A stretch of 28,891 nucleotides of DNA from a virus. Under the pieces are notes generated by a model. It was not told where the DNA came from. It saw nothing but the letters and a program-made list of their open reading frames with translations, and did no database searches. Both the position numbers and the translations under genes were made by a program. Where the stretch lies: positions 1-28,891 of the IMG/VR virus record IMGVR_UViG_3300024265_000170; one strand, written 5' to 3'. How positions within the stretch are numbered: position 1 is the first letter of the stretch; every line of letters starts with the position of its first letter. This document shows, piece after piece, positions 14,674 to 21,531 of this stretch.

Positions 14674-15285
14674 TTAATTTCTCTCTTTTTTCGCCTCATG
14701 TAATTCCTTCAAGTTGGCCGGTAGCTTGATGTCAATCAGCCCGCTATCTCTCAGCGATCTCAACAACTCAACCTTGGATTCTCCCGAGACAGTCTCGTCC
14801 TTTAAAATATTATACAAATGACAACGAGTAGCAATAGGTCTGATCTTCCTGACGTCCTCGAGTTGAAGGAACTTGTTTTTATATCCGCTCACACTCACAC
14901 CTAGTCTTGAAGAGGTTGTCGAATACTTTTCAGAATACAAAGTTGAAATGTGTCCAAAGTGATATTTTTGTTGAGTGTCAGAAAACACAGCTACCCTTTG
15001 ATCCAAAGACAGATCTTTAACACTCTTAACCCTTTCCAGGATGTGACCGTTATAGAATTCGAATCCGAGGACAATTCCACATTTATCCATATCGATAGAC
15101 TCAGGAATACCTGGATCTATTTTCTGAGACAGATTATGAACTGAATCCTTGGCGTTCTCTATAGCATTGGCGAACCAAGTCCTCATCAAATCTTGATCGA
15201 CTGTGACTTCAGCATTTGCCATAAATGCTTTGGCCCAAGCATCAGCATCCGTATTTTGTGTTCTTAATAATTCATCCGCTTTCAT
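14674..15285 (-). CDS. Conserved phage protein (DAWAKAFM family)
   Basis: 203 aa from ATG 15285: AAGGGAG lies 7-9 nt upstream, whereas a longer frame starts inside the previous gene. The N-terminus LLRTQNTDADAWAKAFM followed by DLMRTWFANAIENAKD is a helical motif widespread in phage proteins of unknown function. The second half (CGIVLGFEFYNGHILERVK, RVAVFSDTQQKYHFGHISTLY, RIRPIATRCHLYNIL) is a separate alpha/beta region I do not recognise. It overlaps the coiled-coil gene upstream by 14 nt. Confidence 0.7.
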   Translation of the reverse strand: MKADELLRTQNTDADAWAKAFMANAEVTVDQDLMRTWFANAIENAKDSVHNLSQKIDPGIPESIDMDKCGIVLGFEFYNGHILERVKSVKDLSLDQRVAVFSDTQQKYHFGHISTLYSEKYSTTSSRLGVSVSGYKNKFLQLEDVRKIRPIATRCHLYNILKDETVSGESKVELLRSLRDSGLIDIKLPANLKELHEAKKERN

Positions 15286-15865
15286 TTTTGTCTCCCTTGG
15301 GGCCAGATAACTCCGGCAATTGTAATGTTGAGGAGGTCTCAGTCTCTCCGGAACCTCTATAGATTTTTTCGGCTTTTTCCAAAAACATATTAAAGTTAAT
15401 ATTCTTTTGATCATACTTTTCTTTATCACTGGCCCCAGACTCCCATCGTGTTGAAGCGTCATCATTAAAATAAGCAAAGAAGCTCTTCAACATCTGTTGG
15501 ACATCCTCATCTCTTTTCTGAGCTACACCGAGAAGGGTTTGTCGACGACGTTTCCAATCTTCAACCTCAGCCCTAGCTTGATCACGATCGCCTGTAATAA
15601 TTTCAAGATGCTGCTGCAAAGTAAAAATCTCATTGATAACTCGCTGAGGATCCATCACAGCCATGCGCCTTATCTGTGACTTGGAATTCATCTTTGGGAG
15701 CTTTTCCTGTTCGGCCTTTAAAGACTCAACCTCTAGAGATAACTGATTGCAATGCTCCTCGAGCTGTTCATAAGTTGCCTTTGGAGCTACTGGTTTGGCG
15801 TTAGTCCAATTTTCCTCATTACAAGCAATACAATTCTCAACGTTATGATTCTCACATCTATTCAT
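15272..15865 (-). CDS. Coiled-coil protein with N-terminal Cys/His cluster
   Basis: 197 aa from ATG 15865, which overlaps the upstream gene's end by 8 nt; no strong ribosome site is seen, so coupling is likely. The N-terminus CENHNVENCIACNEENW is a probable zinc knuckle, followed by a long helix (ATYEQLEEHCNQLSLEVESL and QHLEIITGDRDQARAEVEDW) with heptad pattern. The C-terminus is polar. Such proteins often act as structural adaptors; nothing more specific is visible. Earlier ATGs would extend the overlap and have worse sites. Confidence 0.65.
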   Translation of the reverse strand: MNRCENHNVENCIACNEENWTNAKPVAPKATYEQLEEHCNQLSLEVESLKAEQEKLPKMNSKSQIRRMAVMDPQRVINEIFTLQQHLEIITGDRDQARAEVEDWKRRRQTLLGVAQKRDEDVQQMLKSFFAYFNDDASTRWESGASDKEKYDQKNINFNMFLEKAEKIYRGSGETETSSTLQLPELSGPKGDKNESG

Positions 15866-16187
15866 GAGCTTTGACCATTTCTTGAATTCCATGCAACTCA
15901 TAACCAAGACAGCCAAGCCTGTGTTTAACGCGAGCCTCAAGACTTGGCTGCTCGTCACCATGGGGATCGAGATCCTGCCTTAATGAATCGAAAGCGTCTT
16001 GCATCTGATCATCTAATATCTGAAGTCTAGCGGTCAATTCTTTCGCGGTCTTTGGTGGAGGATCTTCTCTTGGCCAATCCTTACTCAACATCTTGTGGCC
16101 ATTATCACACCAAGAATAACCGTTTGGTCTACGCTCTGTTGAAATTTCTATACTTCCACATTTTGGACATGGTTTCATTTTTCCCAT
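15858..16187 (-). CDS. Zinc-ribbon phage protein (Lar-like N-terminus)
   Basis: 109 aa from ATG 16187; GGAGG 5 nt upstream decides this over the longer frame. The N-terminus MKPCPKCGSIEISTERRPNG...CDNGH looks like the short zinc ribbon seen in Lar-type restriction-alleviation and other small phage proteins. The rest is helical (LTARLQILDDQMQDAFDSLRQD, LGCLGYELHGIQEMVKAHE). It is the first gene after one of the three matched promoters, heading the 16187-to-11660 leftward run. Restriction alleviation is only one possibility. Confidence 0.7.
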   Translation of the reverse strand: MGKMKPCPKCGSIEISTERRPNGYSWCDNGHKMLSKDWPREDPPPKTAKELTARLQILDDQMQDAFDSLRQDLDPHGDEQPSLEARVKHRLGCLGYELHGIQEMVKAHE

Positions 16188-16206
16188 AATTTCCTCCGTC
16201 ACATTA

Positions 16207-16237
16207 GTTATACCGACAACGGATGAAACCGGTTCAA
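16207..16237 (-). promoter_or_regulatory. Promoter P1 of matched set (TTGAAC-19-TATAAC)
   Basis: Minus-strand TTGAAC (16237-16232), 19 nt, TATAAC (16212-16207), then CTAATGTGACGGAGG, the ribosome site of the gene starting at 16187. Its layout matches P2 and P3 base for base around GGTATAACYAA and TGACGG. Confidence 0.7.
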
Positions 16238-16247
16238 TTTTCTTAAT

Positions 16248-16442
16248 TTAATTCAGCAGAGAGATATCTCTCGCCATTACCGTCTTACGCTGATCTGCTT
16301 TAGCGCTGGCCTGAGCTGCTGTCAGAATGTCCCGGACAATAACCGATAGAGAATTGATTACTTCCTCCGAAGTATTCATCGCCGCAGCCTCTTTGTTAAA
16401 CTGTTTGATTCTGCTTGTCACTACTAATGGTAATTTATTCAT
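16248..16442 (-). CDS. Single-domain histone-fold protein (bacterial/archaeal-type histone)
   Basis: 64 aa, ATG at 16442 with AAAGGAG 6 nt upstream. The sequence reads as one histone fold: N-terminal LPLVVTSRIKQF (alpha1), a long helix about residues 25-50 (SEEVINSLSVIVRDILTAAQ), then QRKTVMARDI at 51-60. The last motif copies archaeal HMfB's GRKTIKAEDI, including the R-D clamp pair R52 and D59 seven residues apart. Alpha3 is cut short, as in the Bdellovibrio histone Bd0055, which is about 61 aa. Archaeal relatives wrap DNA; Bd0055 bends or coats it. It lies 18 nt after the BCS1-like gene, so both are cotranscribed. Identification rests on motif and length; no search was run. Confidence 0.85.
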   Translation of the reverse strand: MNKLPLVVTSRIKQFNKEAAAMNTSEEVINSLSVIVRDILTAAQASAKADQRKTVMARDISLLN

Positions 16443-16460
16443 TTACTTCTCCTTTGGTTA

Positions 16461-17747
16461 TTATTCTCCACACAACTCAACAACTTTATCTGGTTTATTT
16501 TTATTGTTTAAAACCATGCCCTGGAATTCAGCAGGCGAAATACCTTTCTTTATAGTGAATTCCCCTTTAGGCATATCATAGTTTGGATAAAATCGCTTCA
16601 TACCATAAATAAACGTCTCTTTATTTAAAGGTCCCAAAACTATTTTAAGATCAGTTCTGCCCTTTCTAAGAATTGCTGGATCTAACGCATCTATATTGTT
16701 GGTGGTCATGACTAATATTCTGCCACAAGCGCTTGTGGATCCATCAATAGCATTCAAAATACCAGACAGAGTCAGAAATGAAAATCCAGACGAACGGCCC
16801 TCCAATACAGTATCTTCTTCAGACTTTGTATCCTTAGACTCATCGACACTTCTCTGAACAGCATTTCTTTTATTAGTTGAACTAAAGCAATCGATATCTT
16901 CAATGGAAACAACAGCATCTTTGCCAGCTGTTAGGAGAGCTTTTTCAAATGAAGTGTCACCAACACTGCTCAAGTTTATCTTATAAAGATCTTTTTTAAA
17001 GTATCCGCATAAGCATTTGGATAGTGTGGTCTTGCCCGTACCTGGGATACCGCTAAAATTTATTCCAAATTGATACGGTATGCCATGCATTATATAATAA
17101 TCTTCACTTAATAAAAACTCTTCAATCTCTTCAATAAGATTCTCTCTAATAGAATTAGACAATATCGCTGAATCCATACTCCTTGAGACCTGCCTATGAG
17201 AAAAAGTCCAACCATTAGTTTCCCAAGTGTAAACCTTTGTCTCTTTATTTTTATCGATTTTCTTTTTACACATTGAAAATAAACTTCGAATAGGCTCCTG
17301 ACTTCGGCCTAATATAGATATTTTTATTGTCTCTTTTGGCCTTATTCCTATTGAATCTTTTTCGGTTCTTTCTATTTTAAACAAACGCAAACCAATAAAG
17401 ATATAATGAACCCCTTTACCAAAAGACAAGTTTACAGAACCAGTACCGTATGAATTATTGTTGGCAGTTAGTATTCTTGCTTTCTTTGAAAATCCTGCAT
17501 CTTCATACCAAATGGTAAAATCCTGAAAGACTTCATCATAGTTATGAATCACAACCGAAACTGTTAACTGTTTTGTAATAAATTCAAGCAGCTTTTTAGG
17601 TACGTCCTTATAGATGAAGCTAAAAACACCAAGAACCCAAAGAGTTATAACCCCACCTATAACAGGATTGGTTTGTGCAAATAACTGAAAGGTTGTAATT
17701 ATTTCCTTCATGTATTGAAAGATAGACAGCTTTATTATGTTTTCCAT
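16461..17747 (-). CDS. Membrane-anchored BCS1-like AAA+ ATPase
   Basis: 428 aa, ATG at 17747 with GGGGAG 6 nt upstream. Residues about 28-46 (PVIGGVITLWVLGVFSFIY) form one membrane segment, followed by a beta-rich BCS1-N-type domain to about 190. The AAA+ core has Walker A GIPGTGKTT (233-241), Walker B VVSIEDID (279-286), sensor 1 Asn350 (MTTNNIDALDP) and Arg361/Arg364 as finger candidates (ILRKGRTD), the last run being a BCS1 signature. Mitochondrial BCS1 moves folded Rieske protein across a membrane; bacterial and phage relatives are poorly known. The insert at about 290-325 is polar and unlike BCS1. Own promoter P2 upstream; cotranscribed with the histone gene. Confidence 0.88.
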   Translation of the reverse strand: MENIIKLSIFQYMKEIITTFQLFAQTNPVIGGVITLWVLGVFSFIYKDVPKKLLEFITKQLTVSVVIHNYDEVFQDFTIWYEDAGFSKKARILTANNNSYGTGSVNLSFGKGVHYIFIGLRLFKIERTEKDSIGIRPKETIKISILGRSQEPIRSLFSMCKKKIDKNKETKVYTWETNGWTFSHRQVSRSMDSAILSNSIRENLIEEIEEFLLSEDYYIMHGIPYQFGINFSGIPGTGKTTLSKCLCGYFKKDLYKINLSSVGDTSFEKALLTAGKDAVVSIEDIDCFSSTNKRNAVQRSVDESKDTKSEEDTVLEGRSSGFSFLTLSGILNAIDGSTSACGRILVMTTNNIDALDPAILRKGRTDLKIVLGPLNKETFIYGMKRFYPNYDMPKGEFTIKKGISPAEFQGMVLNNKNKPDKVVELCGE

Positions 17748-17768
17748 TTATTTCTCCCCGTCAGATTG

Positions 17769-17799
17769 GTTATACCCACCAGACCCGGATGTGGATAAA
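17769..17799 (-). promoter_or_regulatory. Promoter P2 of matched set (TTTATC-19-TATAAC)
   Basis: Minus-strand TTTATC (17799-17794), 19 nt, TATAAC (17774-17769), then CAATCTGACGGGGAG, the ribosome site of the BCS1-like gene. The -35 overlaps the T-tract of the adjacent terminator. Confidence 0.65.
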
Positions 17800-17822
17800 A
17801 AAAAGACCCCGAAAGGTCTTTT
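17797..17822 (-). terminator. Rho-independent terminator after the 231-aa gene
   Basis: Minus-strand AAAAGACC, loop TTTCGG, GGTCTTTT, then more Ts. It closes the 18732-17853 unit and immediately precedes P2; on the plus strand it also resembles a weaker hairpin with T-tract. Confidence 0.85.
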
Positions 17823-17852
17823 ATTGTAAATTCTATATTCAAATACTGAATA

Positions 17853-18548
17853 TTATTGACTGAACGCGTTCTCGAATGATCCAAGCTCATTACCAGCTAC
17901 CGGCTGAGGAACTGGAACCTGTGGAGCTACAGGAGCAACCTGAACAGGAGCAATTGTTGGCGCTACCTCAACAGCAGGAGTTGGAACCGGTTCGGGTTGT
18001 CTAGCCGCTTCAACAGCTTCAACCACTTGGTCAACAGTTTCAACAATCTTAGAAACCTCAGGTCCTTTGGTTCCATCAATAACAGGAGCTTCTCCGCCAT
18101 CAGCTATTTGAGGATTGTTCTCAAATGTCTCTGAAGATGGACCTGGCTCTAATTCGCCCGGCTTATTGTTCATAGTGAACTCATCCATGTCCTTTTCTTT
18201 AATGATTTCACCAGTCTTTAGATTGACGAATCGGATCTTAAAACCGATGTAATCGTATTCGGCCAAACAAGAAACCTTTCTCTCTTCTTCGCCAAGGTGA
18301 ATCTTTGTCAAAAGCTTTTGTACTTCTGATCTCAATCCTTTGACCTGATCATCTTTCTCTTTCTTGAACCGCTTAACTGAATCCTCGATCTCGAATGCAT
18401 CAGCTTGAAGTTGGCCAGCCTCTTGAGCCATCTCCACCTTTTCATTCTTACCAATCACAAAGACTGCATGAGTCTCTGTCTCCTGGCGATAGACCTGATT
18501 GTCTAGATCGAACATTTCTCGGTTGATTTCTGTTTTCTTTTTTCCCAT
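17853..18548 (-). CDS. Coiled-coil protein with Pro/Val-rich tail, unknown
   Basis: 231 aa, ATG at 18548 with GGGGAG upstream. Residues about 35-95 are helical and charged (KVEMAQEAGQLQADAFEIED, KRFKKEKDDQVKGLRSEVQK); residues about 100-130 resemble a small phage module (EERKVSCLAEYDYIGFKIRFV, LKTGEIIKEKDM). The last 100 residues are a disordered Pro/Val/Ala tail (PEPVPTPAVEVAPTIAPVQV) ending in a polar tag (ELGSFENAFSQ). It follows the 57-aa gene by 10 nt and shares promoter P3 and the terminator at 17797. Function unknown. Confidence 0.7.
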   Translation of the reverse strand: MGKKKTEINREMFDLDNQVYRQETETHAVFVIGKNEKVEMAQEAGQLQADAFEIEDSVKRFKKEKDDQVKGLRSEVQKLLTKIHLGEEERKVSCLAEYDYIGFKIRFVNLKTGEIIKEKDMDEFTMNNKPGELEPGPSSETFENNPQIADGGEAPVIDGTKGPEVSKIVETVDQVVEAVEAARQPEPVPTPAVEVAPTIAPVQVAPVAPQVPVPQPVAGNELGSFENAFSQ

Positions 18549-18558
18549 TCTTCTCCCC

Positions 18559-18732
18559 TTAATGCGGTATCCTGAACCGCTCTATTATATTTAATAATGC
18601 GCCGCTTTGGCCATCTGTTAGATAACCAAACTCAGCTATTTTGTTTTCCATTTTGTCGACGAAATCCGTATCGAAGTCAGGACGTTCTTTGGCCCAATGT
18701 TGAATGATGTAGATCATATCTTGATCGGTCAT
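18559..18732 (-). CDS. Small phage protein (57 aa), unknown
   Basis: A 57-aa gene, ATG at 18732, with GGGGG 6 nt upstream and promoter P3 just before it. It reads as an all-helical protein: MIYIIQHWAKERPDFDTDFVDKM, then YLTDGQSGALLNIIERFRI. The Q....L..I..RF.I ending recurs in small phage proteins of unknown function. It is first in a two-gene unit with the 231-aa protein. Confidence 0.7.
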   Translation of the reverse strand: MTDQDMIYIIQHWAKERPDFDTDFVDKMENKIAEFGYLTDGQSGALLNIIERFRIPH

Positions 18733-18752
18733 AAAAAACCCCCGTCAGCTTA

Positions 18753-18783
18753 GTTATACCGACGAAGGCTCAAAGTGGTTCAA
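18753..18783 (-). promoter_or_regulatory. Promoter P3 of matched set (TTGAAC-19-TATAAC)
   Basis: Minus-strand TTGAAC (18783-18778), 19 nt, TATAAC (18758-18753), then CTAAGCTGACGGGGG, the ribosome site of the 57-aa gene. Nearly identical to P1 from -35 to ribosome site. Confidence 0.7.
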
Positions 18784-18796
18784 AATACTTTATTTT

Positions 18797-19447
18797 TTAT
18801 TTTGGAACGCGTCCAGGCGAACAGGAATACATCTGATCCCCATCGACCCACTCAAGATTCTCATCAAAATCCTTGGCGCTGATAGATCCCCGCTCTCCTG
18901 TGTCTTTATCGACAAGAAGATAAGTCCCCAAAGGATTCTCTTGGCCCTCTTTGCCAAGCTTCCAAGGCCCAAAATCCACAGGCATACAGGCAAATACAAC
19001 AAGCTTGACGCCTTTCTTTTCTGTGACTCCTCGAACGATTAAACGAATACCCTCAAGATCCCTACAATTAGACGGCTTTTTGCCCACTGCTGCTGGTCTC
19101 GTTGGAACCGGAGCTGTTTCCGGAGCCTTCTGTTCCGGTGGAGCATCTTCGGTCGGCCCTGTTGGAGCGTTAGCTTCTTCGGGGATGTTATCTCCGCCTT
19201 GCGGTTGAACATCTGTCGAGAATTCTGTTTTATCGCCCTCGGTCTCGGCTGGCGGATCTCCCGCTGGCTGCTCATTCGATAGAACAGTCTCTGGCGGCCC
19301 GGGCTCCTCGGTCTTGCCTTGATGTTCAGGATTATCCCCCTCCGGCTGATGCTCTGGTGGAACAACCGCTGGCGTCTTAGCTTTGGCGGCTCCTTTCTTG
19401 GCTTTAGCGGCGGCTTCTTTCTCGGCTTTGGTTTTTCTTTTGGCCAT
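18797..19447 (-). CDS. Lys/Ala-rich protein with Pro/Glu linker and C-terminal domain
   Basis: 216 aa, ATG at 19447 with AGGAG about 9 nt upstream. The first 26 residues (RKTKAEKEAAAKAKKGAAK) resemble histone H1-like or nucleoid-protein tails. Residues about 28-125 are Pro/Glu/Gly-rich and disordered. Residues about 126-216 form a compact domain (CRDLEGIRLIVRGV, LVVFACMPVDFGPWKLG, GTYLLVDKDTGERGSISAKDF). I do not recognise the domain. The basic head suggests DNA or RNA contact; this is inference. A perfect 16-bp palindrome lies 25 nt before the start. Confidence 0.65.
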   Translation of the reverse strand: MAKRKTKAEKEAAAKAKKGAAKAKTPAVVPPEHQPEGDNPEHQGKTEEPGPPETVLSNEQPAGDPPAETEGDKTEFSTDVQPQGGDNIPEEANAPTGPTEDAPPEQKAPETAPVPTRPAAVGKKPSNCRDLEGIRLIVRGVTEKKGVKLVVFACMPVDFGPWKLGKEGQENPLGTYLLVDKDTGERGSISAKDFDENLEWVDGDQMYSCSPGRVPK

Positions 19448-19471
19448 GTTTATGGTCTCCTAATTAGAATT

Positions 19472-19487
19472 TTAAGTTGCAACTTAA
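19472..19487. promoter_or_regulatory. 16-bp perfect palindrome, operator candidate
   Basis: TTAAGTTGCAACTTAA reads the same on both strands and sits in the 46-nt gap before the Lys/Ala-rich gene. The symmetry suits a dimeric HTH repressor; which protein binds it cannot be told. Confidence 0.5.
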
Positions 19488-19493
19488 CCTCAA

Positions 19494-19862
19494 TTATTGA
19501 AGCAAAGTCAGCGGATCATCAACATAATAAATATAATATGGCTTTTTTTCTTGACGGAAGCATCTCAGCAAATGTCTCGATCGCTCATCCATACTGCATC
19601 TGCAGACTAATATTAACGCATTGCCAAAGAGAGCCATCTTCTGATTGTTCTTTACCCAAGCCTGTTTGCCATAAATCCTGCACTCGATTGGGAATAGCTG
19701 AACCTTGACTCTAAACTTCCCTGACCAGATCAAAGCTTGCCTGCAAGCTCCAACTTGATTATTGGCAATGATTCGAGTGATGTGGAACTTCGACAAACCG
19801 ATAGCATCCGAGATATTGAATGTGTTATCGATGTCAAAGCCGCCAGATATGCAGACTCTCAT
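19494..19862 (-). CDS. SLOG/YspA-like protein (DUF2493-type)
   Basis: 122 aa, ATG at 19862; no good ribosome site is visible, so initiation may be weak or the start shifted. The opening RVCISGGFDID is a glycine-rich nucleotide-binding strand-loop and the later WVKNNQKMALFGNALILV followed by SRHLLRCFRQEKKPYYIYYV matches the second half of the Rossmann-like YspA/SLOG fold. Family members bind nucleotide-derived ligands, often near defence or modification genes. The usual G-a-GaD segment in the middle is not obvious, so activity is uncertain. Confidence 0.6.
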   Translation of the reverse strand: MRVCISGGFDIDNTFNISDAIGLSKFHITRIIANNQVGACRQALIWSGKFRVKVQLFPIECRIYGKQAWVKNNQKMALFGNALILVCRCSMDERSRHLLRCFRQEKKPYYIYYVDDPLTLLQ

Positions 19863-19910
19863 GGTATTAATTACAACGCAAAATCACCCAAAAAGTCAAA
19901 GTTCGCAGTG

Positions 19911-20201
19911 CTAGGCTTTATTATATTGAACGTACCGGACACCCTCTGGAGGTGTTGCGTCATGGTTGATATGGTCTGGGATGTAGGCTCGACCTAGAGA
20001 GTTGTCCTCATTGACTTTGACAAAGATCTTCTCTGGATCTTCCTCGACAGGATCGTCTGACAGATGCCAAGTTGAAACTGCAACAAGGCCCATATCTTCG
20101 GCGACACCAACAACCCTTTCTGTAAACATCCGCTGTTCTTCTTCAGATATTAAAAGATTTTTAGCGCTTTCTAATACTATGGAACCATTGATGTATTTCA
20201 T
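19911..20201 (-). CDS. Hypothetical phage protein
   Basis: 96 aa, ATG at 20201 with AGGAG upstream. The sequence (ERVVGVAEDMGLVAVSTWHLSD, EEDPEKIFVKVNEDNS, GRAYIPDHINHDATPPEGV) is a small alpha/beta protein without a recognised motif. The gap before it contains the A2 repeat shared with the gene at 12165. Lies between the radical SAM and SLOG-like genes. Function unknown. Confidence 0.55.
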   Translation of the reverse strand: MKYINGSIVLESAKNLLISEEEQRMFTERVVGVAEDMGLVAVSTWHLSDDPVEEDPEKIFVKVNEDNSLGRAYIPDHINHDATPPEGVRYVQYNKA

Positions 20202-20219
20202 TTTAATCTCCTAAAGTCT

Positions 20220-20237
20220 CTATAAAGTACATTCTAA
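20220..20237. repeat. Short intergenic repeat, copy A2
   Basis: Minus-strand TTAGAATGTACTTTATAG; it includes the last codons and the TAG stop of the radical SAM gene. Partner of 12186-12204. Confidence 0.45.
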
Positions 20238-21236
20238 AACTTCTAAATATTTATCTGGCTTGCTAAACTCTAGATACTTCTTAATATCTGACTCGGCTCT
20301 CGTATTCCCGATGGGGTGCCTTTTTTGCACAAACTCAGGAAAGGGCATCTTTTTAAAATATGCGGGCTGGTTACACCATGCTGCTAATGATGTATATAGA
20401 CTCTGATCAGGGCTGCACCAGCATAAAGCGTGTCGCATGTAGTAAGGATTAACTTTATTTTTTCTACACCATTCAATTCGCCAAAGATCATCTCGGATAG
20501 ACGAGTCGTAACCGCCCAAGACAAACATTCTGCACTTCCAGTCAGAAGATATGTGCTTTTTGACTATCTCTAGCTTTTTTCCCATTATTTTAGCCAACCG
20601 GATATGATCGAAAGCAAATGTGTAGTTCCCTATATAGTTAAGTTCGCTTAGAGCTTTCGCATTAGCATCTGTAATCAATCTAATATCTAGACCTTGATTA
20701 AATTGACACTTTAGTTTTTTGTCTTTTATTTCTTCCAAGACTTCCAAATGCTTGCGATAAGCTAATATATTGTTGTCCATAAAGAACACCTTATTATGCT
20801 TAACAATCTGATCAACGGTTCTGTATTTATAAATACCGCCCTCTTTTTCAGGGACCACACAGAAAGAGCATTTCCGGGGGCATCCTCTAGTTATAAACCC
20901 ATACGACGATTTGTTATTAGGATATATCCCGTAGTCTTCCCCTATGGAGTCTATCTCAGGGGAAAGGTTGACGGCGTTGACCCCTGTTCCGCCAACTTTC
21001 ACATTCTCCATACTTTCAAAACCAAAGCGATCTGCGTTGACTGAGAATATGCAAGAGGCGTAAACCTTATCGTATTCAGTGTTGTTTATGATCACCCTGG
21101 ATTTTTTGCTAGGATAACCATTAAACCCAAGACGTTGCATTTCAACAGTATAATCTTGACGCTTGTAAAATTCTGATAGCTTCATCAAAGCTAAATTAGG
21201 AATTTTACTATCAACATCTACCAGTAATACATTCAC
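20220..21236 (-). CDS. Radical SAM protein
   Basis: 338 aa, starting with GTG 21236 (AGGGG 5 nt upstream); the longer frame reads into the previous gene. A Rossmann-like N-terminal region (NVLLVDVDSKIPNLALMKLS) precedes the radical SAM motif CPRKCSFC with Cys119, Cys123 and Cys126, which holds a 4Fe-4S cluster that cleaves S-adenosylmethionine. It continues with the expected beta-alpha segments (KVFFMDNNILAYRKH, CQFNQGLDIRLI) and a Cys-bearing C-terminal part (HALCWCSP). The layout resembles B12-binding-domain radical SAM enzymes. The substrate is unknown; a role in modifying DNA, RNA or a peptide cannot be told apart here. Confidence 0.85.
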   Translation of the reverse strand: MNVLLVDVDSKIPNLALMKLSEFYKRQDYTVEMQRLGFNGYPSKKSRVIINNTEYDKVYASCIFSVNADRFGFESMENVKVGGTGVNAVNLSPEIDSIGEDYGIYPNNKSSYGFITRGCPRKCSFCVVPEKEGGIYKYRTVDQIVKHNKVFFMDNNILAYRKHLEVLEEIKDKKLKCQFNQGLDIRLITDANAKALSELNYIGNYTFAFDHIRLAKIMGKKLEIVKKHISSDWKCRMFVLGGYDSSIRDDLWRIEWCRKNKVNPYYMRHALCWCSPDQSLYTSLAAWCNQPAYFKKMPFPEFVQKRHPIGNTRAESDIKKYLEFSKPDKYLEVLECTL

Positions 21237-21252
21237 TCTCACCCCTACGCGT

Positions 21253-21465
21253 TTAGCCAAACATCTTCTCAAAGAATTTGTGAGTATTATAAACAGCATC
21301 CTGACAATAATATGGCAGAGTGTAGAATCTAACTTTACAATATGGATCTTCAATCATTAACCACTTATCTGAACTGCTACGATATAGCACATGCCCCACT
21401 ACATAAACAGCTATGATCTTATCCAGCCAGCGCATTCTGTCGGTGATCCAATAGATCCATTTCAT
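21253..21465 (-). CDS. Small aromatic-rich protein, unknown
   Basis: 70 aa from ATG 21465 (AGGGAT 7 nt upstream); the longer frame starts with a TTG that lacks a site. The sequence is rich in Trp/Tyr (WIYWITDRMRWLDKIIAVYVV, VRFYTLPYYCQDAVY). A short hydrophobic part could be a peripheral membrane helix. No family recognised. It precedes the radical SAM gene by 16 nt in the same message. Confidence 0.55.
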   Translation of the reverse strand: MKWIYWITDRMRWLDKIIAVYVVGHVLYRSSSDKWLMIEDPYCKVRFYTLPYYCQDAVYNTHKFFEKMFG

Positions 21466-21531
21466 TTTTCTATCCCTATATGATCCCAAGCGGTATCATT
21501 ATCGCAAAAACCGATAATAATAGGCCAAATG

